In this document: one piece after another, positions 47,109-57,469 of the stretch
How the letters are laid out: every line of letters begins with the position of its first letter
Position numbering within the stretch: the first letter of the stretch is position 1
NCBI RefSeq assembly: GCF_050947875.1
Contig: NC_134574.1
Location: 157,146,199 to 157,210,198, forward strand
From: Dermacentor variabilis
Lineage: Eukaryota; Arthropoda; Arachnida; Ixodida; Ixodidae
Direction of reading: 5' to 3'
DNA: 64,000 nt
Notes under the pieces: model-generated
The model's input: only the letters and a program-made list of their open reading frames with translations
Database searches by the model: none
What the model was told of the DNA's origin: nothing
Position numbers and translations under genes: made by a program

Positions 47109-47470
47109 GTGCAGCTTATCGTGAGTTTGCCGTTAAGGTCGGTCTCTAAGGACGTAGCTTAGGTCCAAGTTTTCTAAACATTATATTTCTGCAGTTTCTC
47201 ATTCCCCAAGTATGAGTTCTATCAGATAATGAAGAGTTCGCAGTACAGAGTTTCTTGAGCACTCCTACTTCTGTATCCATACCTGGTGCCGTGGCTGCCT
47301 GCGTTACAGGCTCCAAAAAGAAAACCTCATTTGCCCCTATCGACGATTCTGTCAAACCCCTTAAAAGTGAGGGTATTAGGGACGGAACAAACCAAGCACC
47401 CTTCGTACACCCACAGGGGTGCTAAAACTTACAGCGTGTGTGAAACTGTATATCGGTAGGCGACGGGGCG

Positions 47471-47542
47471 TGTCATATATATGTCACACATGTCATATGT
47501 CACACATGTATATATGTCACACATGTATATATGTCACACATG
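47471..47542. repeat. minisatellite of TATGTCACACATG units
   Basis: About four imperfect units, each with TGTCACACATG separated by TATA-rich spacers. The unit is itself nearly palindromic. Confidence 0.75.
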
Positions 47543-47549
47543 GGGGGAA

Positions 47550-49790
47550 GTTATTCAAAGCGTATATGCGAAGATGGCAAAATAAGGGTGGAAATAACTA
47601 CACTGGTTCAAGCCTGTCAGCACAGAACAACATCGTGCTGCATGGGGTCTCAATCAACCAGAGTTTCCACTCGGCTCACCTGCTTTAAAATAAAGAAGAC
47701 ATCAAGCAGACCGACGCGCGGACAATGGAAACGTTTGCCAAGCTATCGATGCAAGCTGCAGATGCGGTTACGATTAGCCTTATCGCAGGTGTTTATTTAG
47801 CAGATAATGCTTAAGTATATGCGTCGGAGCGGCCGCCCCCATGCGCTTGTCTACAACTCGTACGTTATCCACGGGTGAACCTTTTTTTTTTTTTTTTTGC
47901 CGTCTTGAACATAGACGCTGCCGGCATAGTGGGTTGTCTACAGGCATCGCAGATTACCCATCTAAGCGTTCGTCTTGACCTGGCCATTGCTTTCTTTACA
48001 AAAGTGCCAACTGTCCTATAGAAACACGTTTCCTGTGGTGTCAGCGTGCAACAACGCGTTGTGATAGACATCGCCTTTCATTTTTCTTTTCCTTTCTTTC
48101 TTTCTTTCTTTCTTTCTTTTCTTGCGCGAGTGCTGCGAACAGTGTCGACGCAAGCTTCACACTAAGCCAGCCACAGTATTATCTGCGCTACACGCGGAAG
48201 CAGAAAGAAAAGCAGCTGACCAGCTGTGAAGAAGCAAGTAAGGACAAACAGAAAGCCTTCGAGCGATGGTATAGGGTTTGAGTGTCTGAGGTGTCTGCCA
48301 AGCTCTGTGAGAGGCAGAGGCGCATAAGCCTCGGTGAAAATTAAAGCGACTTGCGATTTCGCGGCTGTCAATCCAGTCGTCCTCTACTGCGCGGCTTGTT
48401 TTTTCTTTTTTTTCTTTTTTTTTTTTTTTTTTTGTTGACGCTGCTTGGAAAACGTTCGCGGCTTAAAACGAACCTTCGGCGCTCGCATTGTCAGCTCCGC
48501 GTTGAAAACAAACCGAGACTGCAGCGTGTTTTTTTTTTTTCTACTTCTCATGCTACAGAGCTTGTAACGTCCGTGACCGCAGAGTTGTTCTTTTCTCCCT
48601 CTCTTTGACTTAGACATAAAAAAGATGTTGTAGACCGGAAATGGTCCAGCCACTTGCGCTGGTAGCATCACTTCGTAAAGGAAGGACAGCTTTAAAAGGC
48701 TGCCATCGGCTTAGGAAGCACAGACGTAACACCAGGCACTGAAGAGTGAGCATACATACAGTAGACAGTAATCAAGCTGGCATATCTACTAGCACGCATA
48801 AGAAAAAGAAGCAACCAAACGGATTTCATTCGCAATATATTACGCTACGCACTGAGGCGTAAGGGTCTGCAGCCTATTTAACGTTTAACTCAATCTAGCA
48901 CCTTGACTGTTTTGTTTTGTACAAGCGCAATGTAGAAGTAATTACGCTCAGTTGGTCGCCGAGAGTTAAGTACTGCGTGAGCGAACAATGAAGCTGCTTG
49001 AATGTGAATAAGGTCTTCCCCGCGAAAAGCCGGAAGAGCTGATGACAGCGACGGGCACTTCAAACTGCAAGGTTTTATCATCATCAGCTAACGGATTGTC
49101 ATTTCTTTTATGTGTCTCCATTATTTGCAATGTACAACATGTTACGTCCCAAACGGAGTTGAGCTATTCCCCTACCCTCGCATCAATGGGTCACGCTGCA
49201 AGCGACTGCACGCTTCTAGATAACTTCTACTGAGTGACAGTTACTTTGCATCACTTCTTACGTCTGATCATTGTTGGGGAACTCTTCTGGAGTCCTCACT
49301 GTTTCAACCTCACGAGGAGACTTCGATCGTTCACATACTGTGAAGTACCTGTGTGAAGAACCCTGGAGCCCATTGATATATTCCATGCTGCGGCCATTCC
49401 TGCACTCAATTTTCGTGTTTTTTTTTTTTTTTTTTACATTCAAGCTTGCCAGTTTTGTCGAATATGTACAAAACGAATTTTCGACCCATCGACAGCTGGC
49501 GTGGCCAGATACTTCGTACGTGTGTCTAGGACTGCCACGGTGACCCTCCACGCATGCGCCAACCATGACCACTGTAGAGACAAATTAATTCCAACATACA
49601 AATACATCACAGTTGCAACCTAAAAGTGCGCATTAGACGCTTCCGTCAAGTCGCGAATGACTGCATTGTTGCTTTGCCGGCGTAGAAACCTGAAGCCACT
49701 TTTTGCAGAACTTGTTGCAAGTCATCCCGGCCGCCTTTTTGGTAAGTTTCACGCCCGCAGCAATGCCTCTGTCAACTCTGCGGTGCCTAC
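47550..49790. other. unassigned sequence with T-rich runs
   Basis: Contains long T runs at 47882, 48415 and 49420 and a (TTTC)n run at 48095-48120. No gene or element was recognised. Confidence 0.35.
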
Positions 49791-49799
49791 AGCGGCCAC

Positions 49800-50555
49800 A
49801 CGTAAGCCTCGTGATTCCTATAAATACGTACAGCCTCTTGAACACGCACTGTCATCGTACTGCATAGCCCGTCTACCGTTTACATAGTTTGCGTGTTCCA
49901 ATAATGTATCACAAGAAAACCGTAAGATCAGCCAGTATACTGAAATACGTGTGTGCTGGCGAGAGAAATTTTAATGATGGGCGGGGAGGTTAGCCGAACA
50001 ACAGGTTTGGCGCATTATTACACATTTAATAAAGGACGCAGACCAATCTACTCGCACAAGAACTCGGAAACGGGCAGCAGTGAGCACAACGGAATTAACA
50101 AAGGGGAAAGTCGAGGTATATGGAACAGTTTATCAACAAAATGTTATCCATCTCCGTCGTGGAGCCAAAAGAACAGAGATGGATAACATTTGGTTATTGA
50201 CTGTACTACAGAGCTACGCTTTCTACTTTGTTCATTTTCATGGTGCTCACTGCTTCCAGTTTAGGAGTTCTTGCGCGAGTAGATACGTCTTCGTTCTTTA
50301 ATTTCTCTCGTTCTTTGATCTATTGTTATATATTAAACCTGTAGTAGCACGCCAAACCTATTGTAACCTCGATGCTCACCCATCATTAAAATTTCTCTCG
50401 CCAGCACGCACGTATTTTCCGTACTGGTTCATTTTACGGTTTCCGGGTGATACATTCTTGGAACACGAAGATTGCGTAAACGATGGGTGGGCTATGTGCT
50501 GGGAAGGAAGCACGGTGACAGTGTTTGCTGAAGAGAATATATATTCCGAGGCTAG
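49800..50555. repeat. large fold-back element, about 350-bp arms
   Basis: The left arm (about 49800-50154) and right arm (50176-50555) are imperfect inverted copies around a spacer of about 21 bp. Two blocks are perfect: 16 bp at the centre (50139-50154 against 50176-50191) and 28 bp further out (49954-49981 against 50379-50406). Other paired landmarks are CTACTCGCACAAGAACTC against GAGTTCTTGCGCGAGTAG, GGTTTGGCG against CGCCAAACC, and CATAGCCC (49863) against GGGCTATG (50489). Indels of up to about 35 bp separate the arms. No transposase is encoded. Confidence 0.82.
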
Positions 50556-50689
50556 TGGTCTGGCAATAACGCAGCTCCAGAATTTTGAACAGTTCAGCAC
50601 ACTATACGCAAATACAAAATATATATTTTTTGTTCACTACGGTATATGTGCTGGCCATAGGCATAATCTTCTGCAAAAAATTTGTCTCG

Positions 50690-51040
50690 CTGATATAGTC
50701 TGCAATGCATTTGTGGCCACGTGGATGAAGACATAAACCATCTATTACTAGAATGCCCACGACACGATACTGCAAGCCGCCATCTGACGCGCTCTCTAAT
50801 GGCAATTGCTGGACTACAGCTGCGAGGGGTAATCGATTGCTTGAGTAGATACAAGCTTCGTGGAACTCCCCTAGTGTCTCGAACTACTGTCTCCACAGAC
50901 CTGATACAGAACATCGCGGTTTTGACGGAGGCAGCAGGGAGGACGACACGGACGAGCGCTGTCACTGGCCTACCAACTCGCCCAAACGTCTGTTTTAACA
51001 TTTTCACAGACCTGACCCTTGGCTGAAGCTGAAAATACCA
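50690..51040 (+). pseudogene. LINE C-terminal zinc-knuckle remnant
   Basis: A frame reads LQCICGHVDEDINHLLLECP followed by RHDTASRHL, i.e. a CxCGH..H..C motif as found at the C-terminus of non-LTR polyproteins that end in RNase H plus a zinc knuckle. It stays open to 51026. The RNase H and RT that should precede it are missing; the fold-back element lies immediately upstream. Confidence 0.55.
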
Positions 51041-51044
51041 CAGT

Positions 51045-51660
51045 ACCCCTCCCGTCGTGATGCAACGTTATTGTGCCGCCTCTGCTTATGGGTGCGAGCG
51101 AGCTAGCGAAGCAACTTTAACAGGAATACCTGCAGAACGATTAGCATTCCCCTGTAAGGGAGGCGTCACCGTGACGCGGCCATGACGTCTTCCCGGCGTG
51201 TGGCGCCTCTACTCCGGCCGTGGCCGCACTACTCCCCTTGGTCGACCGCGCCTGCCCCTCTTTTGGGCTGGCAGCCTCCCTCCAGTTTCGCTCGGTCGTT
51301 GCCTTTCGAGGGCTGCCGAGATCTGCTGGACGGTCGGGGCTTGGACCTCTTGATCGTAGCACATCGTTGCGGCCTCGAGCCGCGGCGGGATCGTTGTCAC
51401 CGTTGCAGCTTCGTGCGGATTCTTGGCACAGTCCCAAAGGATGCGAGCTGCAGTGGCTCTTTGCTTTCGGCACACACAACATAGGTCACTAACATAAACA
51501 GTCGGACACGCGTGCCTCATCAGCACCTGGGTGAGTAAGGACCCCGTCTGAAGTTGTCGGTATAACACCGCTTCCTTACGGGTCAAGTCCGGATGAGGTT
51601 GCCGCATAGTCCTTCTCTCTAGTCTGTACCACTTCGCAACTTCGTTGTAGGAGGCGACAT
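51045..51660 (-). pseudogene. LINE C-terminal remnant, minus strand
   Basis: A minus-strand frame of 132 codons (51209-51607) reads HPDLTRKEAVLYRQLQTGSL, then LCCVCRKQRATAARILWDC. The CxxC..(H replaced by R)..C arrangement matches the zinc-knuckle end of tick LINE proteins. The histidine of the knuckle appears lost. RNase H and RT are missing upstream, and a TTAAAGTTGCTT-like end near 51110 may be the decayed polyadenylation region. Confidence 0.6.
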
Positions 51661-51689
51661 ATACGAAAGCCTATACACTCGTTCCTTAT

Positions 51690-52015
51690 TCGAATGTTTC
51701 GAATAAGGTTCGAATACGCTTGTTTGATTCGTGCAACTGTGAAGGGACAATCGAAGACGCTGCGTTTTTGTCAACGTTATGGCATCGAAAGCGACGTTCG
51801 TTGAAGTGTGGTAATTAGGCCGATTTGATCACAGACCATTTTTTACAGACGAAGGTTTCGAAGCCTATAGCCGCACGCGTACAGGGCTTACAAAGTACCA
51901 TGGGCATTGCGGCAGTTTGTCAAGTCGACTGGCCTCGGTGACCGATTGTATAGGCGTGCATAATGGGCAACCCGAGATGTTCGCACTTCTAGTGGCGCCC
52001 TCTCTCCCTATATTA
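51690..52015. other. unassigned sequence
   Basis: Begins with TTCGAATGTTTCGAATAAGG-type repeats near 51690. Otherwise nothing was recognised. Confidence 0.35.
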
Positions 52016-52020
52016 TCTGC

Positions 52021-52079
<59 letters not shown>

Positions 52080-52080
52080 T
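52021..52080. repeat. (CTTT)n microsatellite
   Basis: About 15 tetranucleotide units, uninterrupted. Confidence 0.92.
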
Positions 52081-52109
52081 GTGGTTAGGCTCGACCCACC
52101 AGTACCCAC

Positions 52110-52265
52110 GTGAGAGCGGCCCGCAGCTCTGCCCTAGGGCAAAGCTTCTCAGGACCTTGTCAATAAAGTTCTTTGTCTGTCTGTTGCCGTCAGCCCCTTT
52201 TCCCTGCGTAAAGCAGCAAAGCGGAAGTGCGCCTGGTTCATCTCTCCACCTCTCCTCCTCCTCCT
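52110..52265 (+). mobile_element. LINE 3' tail remnant
   Basis: TCAATAAAGTTCTTTGTC at 52160 is followed by CCTGCGTAAAGCAGCAAAGCG and CTGGTTCATCTCTCCACC, a decayed form of the GTAGGGTAGCAAACCGG / TGGTTGACCTCCCTGCC tail, then a (CTC)n run. There may be two stacked LINE termini. No coding part remains. Confidence 0.45.
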
Positions 52266-52279
52266 CGTAAATCCTTACA

Positions 52280-53940
52280 TGTGGGAATGCCGGATATCGT
52301 GCCGTACTTAGCTAAGCAAGGACGTCCAACACAAAGAACAGGCTTCACTCTACTCTTAGTCACTACTTGCAACGAAGACTGCAGTGAGGTTGAGCCCCAG
52401 ATTGATCTAGAGAAAAACCAAACTATGAACGAAGCGAAATTGTTAATCCTCTTAATCTCCTCGCTGATTACTGTTCATAACTCTGGGACTTTGATGAACA
52501 GGCACCGTTTCATCTTTGCACGCTAAATTTGTTACCTGCTCGTGAAAAAGCAGTCTACAGGCGTCTGTCCAGCTTTCTGTTCACTATTACTAAATCTTCC
52601 ACTATCCAATCAAGTGCAGAATGCTTTCGCTGACTATATTTACTTATTTTTTAGAAGAATCGAAGACGTGTACATAAAGATTATTGTGCACGCAGTGTAT
52701 GCACGTTCTTCGGTGCATCTGGTCAGACAATTCCTGACAACCAGATAATTACTCTCGGGTACTCGAAAAGTGAAGTTTACAATACTGCGCCCTCAGAAGC
52801 GCCAAAATCAGAAACTGCTGCTGCTGTTTGCTTGCCAAAACCGCGGACCAATCAGCGGTAATTGCTGCAAAGTGAGCCAGCACCCTCAAAGTCAATCGAG
52901 AGGGGAACCGCGAAGTAGAAGAATATAACGCAGCCTTCCTTTGTGAAGATCTTTCGGTAGGCGTAATGACGTTACAGGAGCCTGGCGAAAAAAAAAGAAA
53001 AGTGAATCCTCATTTGAAATGCGTAGCATGAAATCCCCGCTAGCATCCGCCTAAGCCAAGCCGAGTACAGTAAAATTTGTGGAAAAAAAAAAACAGAAAA
53101 AAGACATGCTTCGGCTGGAAAGCGACGAGACGTAAGGACCCGCGGGAAGAGAGAACCAGACGAAGGGTGTGCTGCCAGGAGAAAAGAAACGTTATCCGCA
53201 ATCACAGGAAATGAGCAATTAGGCCTGAAAACGCGGGAAACCCGAGATATTTCCTCTTCTCCGATGGGAAAGCGGAAGATCGGAGAGAGCGTCGACGTCT
53301 GGACTTATGTGGCTGCGCTGTTATGGGCCACGCAGGAGACGAAAAATGAATCAGACGCAACATGAACGTACGAGTATGCGGAGGCCGTGCAAGCAACCGC
53401 ATGTGTTCTTGCGATTTATTTGTTCTTGCGGTGCATTCTAATGAATTTGCGCACATTTATTGCAACTCACCCAACAACCAGCTCTCCTGAAGACCCTTTA
53501 TAGTGGCGCCGTGGAGTATTGAGGAGTTCTAGAGATTCTTTATCCTTGCACGCAAGTTGTCTATACGCTAACTCTTCGATTTTCTTCCCACAGAACAGTA
53601 TTCTGGGTTAAAAACGCTACTATGCCACAGTGATTTGTAAAGCAAGAAGAGGACGGCAAAGTTGGATTGTTGTCCGGATGCTTGCATGCGAAAAATGACA
53701 TGCCTTAGGGGAAAACGCGTATGTAGCCACAGTCAAGTCCACTGCGAAACGGAAAGGTAAAAAATAAGGAGTATAACACAACAAACCCAGGAATTTTGGA
53801 GATTGCAGCCACTGCGGCCATCTGTCAAACTTGACAGCCACTCACCACTGTAACTCAATGAGCAGTATATTTCAAGAGGCCGCCCGAATTTCAACGACTT
53901 TCAGTTTGTAAATTCGAGAGGGGGTACGCACTTCTAATGT
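52280..53940. other. unassigned sequence
   Basis: No recognised gene or element. Frames are below 100 codons. Confidence 0.35.
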
Positions 53941-53947
53941 CACGTGT

Positions 53948-54069
53948 TTTGACAAATATAACAACGCTAACACATGCAGTCACAAAGGAACAAGAACGAG
54001 ACACAAGCTCGTGTCTCTCGTCCCTGTGCCTTTGTGGTTGCACGCGTTTGCGCTGTTATATTTGTCAAA
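53948..54069. repeat. fold-back with about 60-bp arms and almost no loop
   Basis: Left arm 53948-54007 and right arm 54009-54069 pair through TTTGACAAATATAACAACGC against GCGCTGTTATATTTGTCAAA, TGCAGTCACAAAGGAAC against a GTGCCTTTGTGGTTGCA block, and GAGACAC against GTGTCTC. There are several substitutions. It is a compact MITE-like hairpin without coding capacity. Confidence 0.8.
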
Positions 54070-54074
54070 TCAAG

Positions 54075-56205
54075 TATGCGCCAACGCGCCCAGACTCACT
54101 CGTAACTTTCCTGCTGCGCTACAGCAGTCCTTTAATGCTGACCAATATTCCGATAAGACACAGCAAGGACGTTACGATTAAGTAACAAAGTTCTCGCGAC
54201 GAACACACTTTGCTTTTTGATTCATCCCTGACTAAAGTCCGCGCTTTTACACATACGACTCAGCCAGAAAAGTCTTCACCGAAAGGTCGCTCACTCGTCT
54301 GTGGGGCTTAAATGCCAAGCGAATATAGAGACGAGCGAGTCACCAGCCGCGTGGAGGCAAAGAAAATGACGCACTGCGACGGCACTTTTCATGAAGGGGC
54401 AGCCACCTTAGCCCTCGCCAACCTGAAACATGCACACACGCACCAATTGACGGCGGAGAGTATGCAAGGGGACAACTGACACTGAACGCCGAAGATTGCA
54501 AGCCGGGTCAATGCGTTTCAATCTCTTTCACACCACCGCGCTGACCGACTCTTCTGCCGCTGGCTGACAGGTATACATGGGAGGGAACGCTCGGCACATC
54601 TTCAGTTTGGCCGCCAGCCTGACTAATACTTCGCCGAGATCTAGTTACGTGCAGAACAGTGGGATGCTGCAGCGCTGTCCGGAGCGCTGACAGACGTTCG
54701 AACGCTGAGCGCTCGTTATGATGGTACCGGCCCCTTCTCCGTCTCTTCATGATGTTACGTGTCGTGACGATTATCGTAATAGAATTAAGAGCAACAAATG
54801 AGCGACAACACCTTGCGTTACGCATTTTTATAAATTTCCTCGTAACCTTGCTAGGTAGCATGGAGTTTTGTTGAAATAATGTTGTACGTGTGCTCAGGGC
54901 CACAAAATATTTTAATTATTCTTCCAAAGGTGCGCTAGGTCGCTTAGAACTTGCCATAAATAATTAATTGCCAGATAATCCTGCCTTTTTATCGCTGTAC
55001 GAGACTGAAATACGTTCGATATATCAGAACGTTCATCAGTATCGCAACATTGATAGAGTGGACTGTTTGCACCTTCCCAATCAATGCACGCGTGTAGTAT
55101 CGGAAAGCTAGTCCTTATGATTTCGGAGCTAAGCTCCTTGTCCTCTCTCTGTCCTCTCTCTGTGATAGCGTTTTTGGTGCTAAATTCATTGCTGTTTTAC
55201 GCTTAGCTCTCTCAACACAGCACTGTACTTTCGAAGTTTCTTTCTCCGTGTACCTGCCCTGATGTATTAGATAGTGCATATTCGGCAACTAATTATCTTC
55301 GTGCATTATATCTGCGGATTCGCGACCAGACGTTCTACCCGACTTGCACAAGAAAGCAGTTCGCAGGGCCCCAATGTAGCACGTCACCGCGGCCGCGCAG
55401 CGCAAGCTGCGCTGCATGGAATTAGGAGACCGGGGCACAAAACGGCAGGAAGCGAAGAAGAGCGAAGAGCGAGACGCACTGACGAAATTGGGAGCATATC
55501 AGTGTCACTCGCCTCAAGCGGCGTGGCGGCTCCCTTTCTAAGTGAGCGGCGACCAGCCGGCCGGCTTTTGACGCAGCAAGTGCTTTGTCCCTGCCGCCGC
55601 ATTCCAGAGGCAATGGCGCGCGTTCTTGGAGCCGCAGAGGTGTCCGCTCTGCCGACTGATCGCCCCGGAGAGGTCGCGCTGAGACGGGCGCGTGTCGCTC
55701 TCGCTACAACTTCGCTGCTTTTCTTTTTTTTATTTCTCGCTTTATACAGCATTCAACACTGTGCCGGAGTCACCGAACGACCCACGCGATCCATCGGTCT
55801 TTCTGCCCGTGAAGATTTCCTATAGGCCCTCTTTGTGCGTCGTCTGTTCTCCCGTCGCACTCTCCCCAGTGACTCCGACCCGCCGTCCTGTCGACTGCGC
55901 CAAATTTCGGCTTACCGGCGTCTCGACTTTTGTTCTTCGAGCACCGCACTGAATAGCCTCCCCCTATACCCCTGTCAATTCTCCTTAAAGAGAGGTAAAA
56001 AAAGTTTATAACTTAATTCATGGCTCTCAGCGCGTTGTGTTGTCTACGTTGGTTGTATGTCTCTATGAGGCTTCGACTTCGCGGATACACTGCCATATAA
56101 AACGAAACTACGAACGAACATCGATTTCGTCGGTTCACACTGGATCGTCCTCATCCTCAAGGCTAGTTTGAATTAAAGGCTCTGTACCAAGTTTTGGCCA
56201 TATTC
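54075..56205. other. unassigned, GC-rich at 55350-55950
   Basis: The longest frame (plus, 55274-55825, 183 codons) sits in GC-rich DNA with open antisense frames and has no domain. No mobile element was recognised. Confidence 0.3.
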
Positions 56206-56211
56206 AGGCAG

Positions 56212-56253
56212 TAATATCAACGTAGACATTATGACTTTAGTACGTTGATATTA
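56212..56253. repeat. perfect 13-bp hairpin containing the LINE target sequence
   Basis: TAATATCAACGTA (56212-56224) and its exact reverse complement (56241-56253) enclose the 16 bases GACATTATGACTTTAG. The same 16 bases recur at 56351-56366 on the other side of the (AT)n tract, next to the LINE insertion. Confidence 0.75.
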
Positions 56254-56271
56254 TAGACATTATATATTATA

Positions 56272-56276
56272 TAATG

Positions 56277-56347
<71 letters not shown>
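56272..56347. repeat. (AT)n microsatellite
   Basis: About 70 bp of nearly pure AT dinucleotide, preceded by TATATTATATAATGTATAATA and followed by TTATAGACATTATG. Confidence 0.92.
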
Positions 56348-56351
<4 letters not shown>

Positions 56352-56354
56352 ACA

Positions 56355-57459
56355 TTATGACTTTAGTTCACATTTATACTGATGGTTCCACAAACATCCA
56401 GTGTTCGTCCGGTGCTGTGGTTGTCCCAGCAAAAGCTATTACCACCAGCTTTAGGACTGACCACCCAACAACATCGACATCTGCTGAACTAGCTGCTCTT
56501 CGCGCTGCACTTCGTTTCGTCAATCGGGAGCCACCTCGACAATGGTCAATCTTCAGCGACTCAAAAGCATCCCTACAATCTGCACTATCAGCTCTGCGTC
56601 GCGGGCCATTCGAACAGCTCGTATTCGATATTAGATGCCTACTCCATACATCACAGAAGAAAGGACACCACGTGACGTTTCAGTGGCTGCCAAGTCACTG
56701 CGGCGTCACTGGAAACGAAGACGCCAATAATGCCGCTCGGGCTGCTCTTGAAGACGCACAAGAAGAGGCCATACCGCTTTCACGATCCGACGCAGCTAGC
56801 AGACTTCGAGTACTTGCACAGGAGATCACGCTCTCTCTATGGTGCGCACCAAACAGCCAGACCAACCAGAGCAACCGTCAATACCACCTGCCCTCTTTGA
56901 TGCATCTCTATATGCCAACTGGACCCCGCCGAAGAGAGGCGACTCTGCTTTATCGCTTATGGGTAGGGGTGGCTTTCACGAAATCTTACTCATTCCGCAT
57001 TGGAATGGCCGACAACGCTCTCTGCAATGCCTGTCTTTGCGAGGAGAGGCTGGAACACATTCTGTGGGACTGTCCTGAATATAATGTTCAGCGACAGTCC
57101 CTGGCATCCGTTCTAGCGCACCTTGACACTAGACCATTGTCCCTTGACACGATTTTCACATGCCGCCGACAGAAGACATCGCAGGTGAAGGCGACGAAGG
57201 GACTACTTCGGTTTTTGAAAGAGACGGGATTGGACAAGCGGATGTGACAGTGGTATCACGTACCCTGCCAGATTGATGGACTCTAACGGACGGTGTGTGT
57301 GTGCTGTGCTATGTGCTATCTCTCTCTCCCCCTTCCCCATCATTCATCGCCCCCATCCCTCTCCCATGTGCAGGGTAGCAAACCGGTTAAGCTAAACTGG
57401 TTAACCTCCCTGCCTTTCCTTCTCCACTTTTTCCTTCCTTCCTTCCTTATGACTTTAGT
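56355..57459 (+). mobile_element. RNase-H-bearing LINE, 5'-truncated, with 13-bp TSD
   Basis: The insertion runs from 56368 to 57446 between perfect copies of TTATGACTTTAGT (56355-56367 and 57447-57459). It has an open RNase H frame, a UTR with (CT)n, the conserved GCAGGGTAGCAAACCGG and TTAACCTCCCTGCCTTTCC motifs, and a (CCTT)n tail. Endonuclease and RT are absent through 5' truncation. A C-terminal RNase H places it in the I/R1/LOA-like group of non-LTR elements; I cannot fix the clade without RT. Tails of the same family lie at 8.7, 21.5, 22.0, 25.7 and 63.6 kb. Confidence 0.88.
56368..57247 (+). CDS. LINE RNase H and zinc-knuckle domain (partial, open)
   Basis: In the element, RNase H would remove the RNA strand of the RNA-DNA hybrid during second-strand synthesis. 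The ATG at 56357 lies in the target-site duplication, so it is not the native start; element sequence begins at VHIYTDGST. Visible residues are the first Asp in YTDGS, Glu in TSAELAALRAAL, Asp in IFSDSKASLQS, and the C-terminal H..N..A..AA region (LPSHCGVTGNEDANNAARAA). After a linker, LCNACLCEERLEHILWDCPE gives a CxxC..H..C knuckle. The protein ends RFLKETGLDKRM. The frame is intact over 290 codons, so the copy is young. Confidence 0.88.
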
Positions 57460-57469
57460 AGCATTCCAA

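Noticed and set aside
47471..47542. Possible operator or phage-type repeat cluster
   Set aside because: It is a simple minisatellite in an animal genome, with no nearby gene.
55274..55825. 183-codon open frame on the plus strand
   Set aside because: GC-rich, with a long antisense frame and no recognisable domain or signal; consistent with chance.
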